In this document: positions 6,009 through 8,522 of the stretch, one piece after another
How positions within the stretch are numbered: position 1 is the stretch's first letter
How the letters are laid out: the number at the start of each line of letters is the position of its first letter
Source of the DNA: CAJWKT01 sp964465375
GTDB taxonomy: Bacteria > Pseudomonadota > Gammaproteobacteria > Steroidobacterales > Rariloculaceae
DNA: 8,522 nt
Assembly: GCA_964465375.1 (NCBI GenBank)
Contig: CAYXIJ010000045.1
Span: 1-8,522 of the forward strand
Reading direction: 5' to 3'
Translations under genes and position numbers: made by a program
Notes under the pieces: model-generated
Seen by the model: only the letters and a program-made list of their open reading frames with translations
Database searches by the model: none
Told to the model about the DNA's origin: nothing

Positions 6009-7844
6009 CTAATCAAGCTTATATCTGTCTTTGTAGTTTTCGATTAAAGTTAAATCTTGATCTTCCTTACGCAAAATACAGCTCCCAACCACTAACATAT
6101 CGATGTTCGTCCCCATGAAGCAACGAAAGGCATCTTCAGGGGTACATACAATCGGTTCGCCACGTACATTAAAGGAGGTATTCACTAAGACAGGACAACT
6201 GGTCTTCTCTTTAAATTTGCAAATAAGAGCATGATACTTAGGGTTGGTTTCCTTGTGGACCGTATGAAGCCTTGCGGAGCAATTTACATGGGTGACAGCA
6301 GGGATTTCTGATCGCTTGACGGTCAATTTATCGAACCCAGTTAATTCTCTATGAACGGCAGACACTTGAAGGCATTTTGTGCGCTTAACTTCGTCTACGA
6401 ACAACATATATGGACTATCGTGATCCAACTCAAACCATTCCGCTATATTTTCTCTAAGCACAGAAGGAGCAAAAGGACGAAAACTTTCACGGTATTTAAC
6501 CTTGAGGTTCAATCTTTTCTGCATCGTTTCAGAGCGAGGATCACCGAGAATAGACCGATTGCCAAGTGCTCGCGGTCCAAACTCCATACGGCCCTGAAAC
6601 CACCCGACGGCCTTACCTTCTGTGAGTGCCTGTGAGGCTTGCTCTAACACTGCTTCTTCTGAAACAACGTCAAATCTAGCTTCACATTCGATGAGTTTTT
6701 TCTCAATGGCCCTCTGATCGTAAGCAGGACCCAGGTAAGCTCCCCGCATTGAATCCATTGGATTTGCTGTACGAGGTTTGTTTAGCTCTTTGTGCCACAC
6801 AGACAAGGCAGCTCCCAACGCACCTCCCGCGTCGCCAGCAGCGGGTTGAATCCATATATCCTTGAATCGCTTATCCCTTAAGAGTTTTCCATTGGCTACA
6901 CTGTTTAACGCAACCCCACCTGCCATACATAGATTATCGATATCGTATTCCTCTGCTAATGCGCGGGTCATAGTCAGCAAAATTTCCTCTGTTACCGCCT
7001 GTATAGAAGCTGCGATATCCATATGAAATTGGGTTAACTTACCCGTTTCCGGTTTTCTGGCGGGCTCCCCAAATAATTTTGAGAATTTTTTGTTTGTCAT
7101 TCTTAGACCGGTCGCATAGTCAAAATATGACTGATCTAAACGGAACGATCCGTCCCCCTTCAAATCAATAAGATTTTCTAAGATCAGATCTTTATATTTT
7201 GGCTTGCCATAGGGCGCCAGCCCCATCACTTTGTATTCTCCGCTATTAACCCTGAAGCCCGCGTAATAGGTAAATGCAGAATAAAGTAAACCCAAAGAAT
7301 GTGGAAAATGAATTTCTTTTTTTATTTCAAGATCATTTTGTTTGGCAATTGCTACAGTCGTTGTCGCCCATTCGCCTACTCCATCTAACGTTAAAACGAG
7401 CGCTGTTTCGAAAGGCGAGGGATAGAACGCACTGGCTGCGTGACTAAAGTGATGCTCTGCAAACATGAGTTTTTCAGAGTTAAATTTCTTATCGACCTTC
7501 TTTATTTCTTTTGTCAGCATATGCTTCAGAAATAACTTTTCCCTGATCCAGATAGGCATTGCCATACGGAATGACTTCAGCCCCTTCGGAGCAAAGGCAA
7601 CATACGTCTCAAGAAGCCGCTCGAATTTTAGAAACGGCTTGTCATAAAAGGCAATATAGTCTACTTGGCTGAGCGTTAAGTTGGCTTCCGATAGAACATA
7701 ATTTATAGCGTTTACTGGATATGATGAGTCGTGTTTTTTTCGGGTAAAACGCTCTTCCTGTGCAGCCGCTATGATATTACCGTCAGCTAAAAGTGCTGCA
7801 GCACTATCATGGTAGTACGCTGATATACCTAAAATTGCCGCCAT
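6009..7844 (-). CDS. carbamoyltransferase, NodU/TobZ/CmcH family
   Basis: At 611 residues this is full length for the family. The N-terminal Kae1/ASKHA-like domain begins AAILGISAYYHDSAAALL and holds the metal site motif EHHFSHAASA (His131, His132, His135), LDGVGEW (Asp154), MAGGVALNS (307-315) and PAAGDAGGALGAA (Asp338). The C-terminal domain has EFGPRALGNRSILGDPR (421-437), YRESFRPFAPSV and NTSFNVRGEPIVCTPEDA (555-572). Known members activate carbamoyl phosphate with ATP to carbamoyl-adenylate and transfer the carbamoyl group to a hydroxyl of a sugar or antibiotic; the enzyme is cytoplasmic. The acceptor here is unknown. ATG at 7844 lies 3 nt after the DUF5989 stop and has no SD, pointing to translational coupling. 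No catalytic motif appears damaged. Third gene of the SxtJ-DUF5989-carbamoyltransferase operon. Confidence 0.93.
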   Translation of the reverse strand: MAAILGISAYYHDSAAALLADGNIIAAAQEERFTRKKHDSSYPVNAINYVLSEANLTLSQVDYIAFYDKPFLKFERLLETYVAFAPKGLKSFRMAMPIWIREKLFLKHMLTKEIKKVDKKFNSEKLMFAEHHFSHAASAFYPSPFETALVLTLDGVGEWATTTVAIAKQNDLEIKKEIHFPHSLGLLYSAFTYYAGFRVNSGEYKVMGLAPYGKPKYKDLILENLIDLKGDGSFRLDQSYFDYATGLRMTNKKFSKLFGEPARKPETGKLTQFHMDIAASIQAVTEEILLTMTRALAEEYDIDNLCMAGGVALNSVANGKLLRDKRFKDIWIQPAAGDAGGALGAALSVWHKELNKPRTANPMDSMRGAYLGPAYDQRAIEKKLIECEARFDVVSEEAVLEQASQALTEGKAVGWFQGRMEFGPRALGNRSILGDPRSETMQKRLNLKVKYRESFRPFAPSVLRENIAEWFELDHDSPYMLFVDEVKRTKCLQVSAVHRELTGFDKLTVKRSEIPAVTHVNCSARLHTVHKETNPKYHALICKFKEKTSCPVLVNTSFNVRGEPIVCTPEDAFRCFMGTNIDMLVVGSCILRKEDQDLTLIENYKDRYKLD

Positions 7845-7847
7845 GGT

Positions 7848-7997
7848 TTAGAAGAGGGTATAAATAAATGGCGCAACAGCTGAACCTTGGGTAAGGACGA
7901 TAAGCAACCCAAATAGAGCCAACACAAGGATAATTGGAAGAAGCCAAAATTTTTTTCTGTCCCGCAAAAACATCCACAGCTCTTTAATGAATGACAT
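7848..7997 (-). CDS. DUF5989 family small membrane protein
   Basis: A 49-residue protein: a charged start (MSFIKELWMFLRDRKKFW), one membrane helix (about 19-36), and the highly conserved end LTQGSAVAPFIYTLF. I recognise this as DUF5989, a small protein found beside SxtJ and carbamoyltransferase genes in many bacteria. It probably sits in the inner membrane with its basic N-terminus inside, and may tether or assist the carbamoyltransferase; that role is inference. The start ATG at 7997 is 13 nt after the SxtJ stop, and an AGGGG overlapping that stop serves as SD. The next gene begins 3 nt after its own stop. Confidence 0.9.
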   Translation of the reverse strand: MSFIKELWMFLRDRKKFWLLPIILVLALFGLLIVLTQGSAVAPFIYTLF

Positions 7998-8010
7998 CAA
8001 TCAAAATCCC

Positions 8011-8415
8011 CTAGAATTGATTTTTCATCGTGCCAGCTGGCTTGTCTCTCTTGAGCCAATATGACCTAGCATTTTCATCAAACTCTAATCCTATTAAATC
8101 CTTTCCCAGCAATCTCATAATAAGCCCAGTTGGCACCACTGTGACGAAGTAGACAAGCGCCATAAGAATAGGTGTGGAAATCAAACTCAGTACCCAGCCC
8201 AACTTAAACCATAGTTTATTTGGTATAGATAGTGTCTTGGGCGCTAGGTAAGACAACGTCAGTAATATAAACGCAAGAATTAACGACCAGAAACGCAATC
8301 CGCCACTATTTAGTAATGGGTAGAGCCCAACAAATAAAAAGAAAATACAAAATACAACACCAAAGGACCTTTCTGACCCATGCTCTATCTTTGTATGGCC
8401 TTCAATTTCCGACAC
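8011..8415 (-). CDS. SxtJ family membrane protein
   Basis: A 134-residue protein with three likely membrane segments (about 18-36, 42-58 and 72-97). Features of the SxtJ family are the opening SERSFGVVF, a W-K-L-G segment after PNKLW, VVPTGLIMRLLGKDLIGL, and SYWLKRDKP near the C-terminus. The family is named for a gene in cyanobacterial saxitoxin clusters next to a carbamoyltransferase; its function is unknown. The start is GTG at 8415, set by AGGAG at 8421-8425 five nt upstream. It is first in the operon with DUF5989 and the carbamoyltransferase, behind the promoter in repeat copy 3. Confidence 0.87.
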   Translation of the reverse strand: MSEIEGHTKIEHGSERSFGVVFCIFFLFVGLYPLLNSGGLRFWSLILAFILLTLSYLAPKTLSIPNKLWFKLGWVLSLISTPILMALVYFVTVVPTGLIMRLLGKDLIGLEFDENARSYWLKRDKPAGTMKNQF

Positions 8416-8444
8416 GATGGCTCCTATTTGGGCTTTGTTTACGT

Positions 8445-8522
8445 TTTACTAAGATAATAAGGCTTAACTATTTGATATTCAAAATAATACTAATTCTTGA
8501 TGCGCCCCGAAGAGGCACTCAA
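8445..8522 (-). repeat. copy 3 of the dispersed non-coding repeat, cut by the window end
   Basis: All 78 bases align to 4234-4311 with 10 substitutions and no indels, and the last 18 bases are identical. The copy has the same orientation as copy 2 relative to the minus-strand gene it precedes. The right part of module B and any module A lie outside the window. The mismatches cluster around the -10 region and its flank. Confidence 0.9.
8454..8482 (-). promoter_or_regulatory. sigma70-like promoter of the SxtJ-DUF5989-carbamoyltransferase operon
   Basis: On the minus strand TTGAAT (8477-8482, 4 of 6 to consensus) and TATTAT (8454-8459, 5 of 6) stand 17 nt apart. Transcription should start near 8447, about 32 nt ahead of the GTG, leaving room for the SD at 8421-8425. 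It lies wholly inside the repeat. Confidence 0.6.

Noticed and set aside
6351..7647. Two + strand frames opposite the carbamoyltransferase gene
   Set aside because: They are antisense to strongly conserved motifs of the carbamoyltransferase and show no features of their own.
1..8522. CRISPR array, tRNA or rRNA genes, transposase
   Set aside because: I saw no regularly spaced short repeats, no cloverleaf with a T-arm consensus, no rRNA signature and no transposase motif.

Overview
This looks like a piece of a bacterial genome, probably a Gram-negative marine or aquatic lineage and perhaps a gammaproteobacterium. The evidence is indirect: a lipoprotein signal with Ser at +2, a periplasmic diheme cytochrome c, several secreted proteins and an AlgX/AlgJ-like anchored SGNH protein. 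A run of 10 Ns at 3202-3211 marks it as a draft scaffold, probably from a metagenome or single cell. The lineage call is weak; the domain Bacteria is secure.

Left part (1-2461, all on +): the tail of an uncharacterised protein (ends 187); a secreted YwqK/MORN-type repeat protein (335-919); a possible 19-codon ORF with a strong ribosome binding site (949-1008); a periplasmic diheme cytochrome c (1082-1783); and, 42 nt later, a secreted ricin-type beta-trefoil protein (1826-2461). The last two probably share a transcript. The MORN gene is built of 72-bp units. Between units 2 and 3 it carries an extra 45 bp whose reverse complement reads as another MORN unit, so a repeat unit has been inserted backwards within the gene.

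Middle part (2462-4639): an arylsulfotransferase-like lipoprotein gene on the minus strand (2573-4206), interrupted by the N gap, which hides a short conserved segment and causes an apparent frameshift. A non-coding repeat with three modules, here named C (promoter-like), B (bounded by an 8-bp inverted repeat) and A, lies on both sides of it. A fuller copy sits directly upstream of its start, and a shorter copy with modules in a different order lies beyond its stop.

Right part (4640-8522): a membrane-anchored SGNH-hydrolase-like gene on + (4652-5824) converges on a tight minus-strand operon encoding an SxtJ-family membrane protein (8011-8415), a 49-residue DUF5989 protein (7848-7997) and a NodU/TobZ/CmcH-type carbamoyltransferase (6009-7844). 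This association suggests carbamoylation or other modification of a glycan or secreted small molecule at the envelope. A third copy of the repeat sits just upstream of this operon and runs off the window end. Its C module contains a good sigma70-type promoter (TTGAAT, 17 nt, TATTAT) aimed at the operon. The copy ahead of the arylsulfotransferase gene keeps the same spacing with poorer hexamers. The most notable features are the promoter-bearing dispersed repeat ahead of unrelated genes, the backward MORN unit, and the carbamoyltransferase/DUF5989/SxtJ/SGNH cluster.
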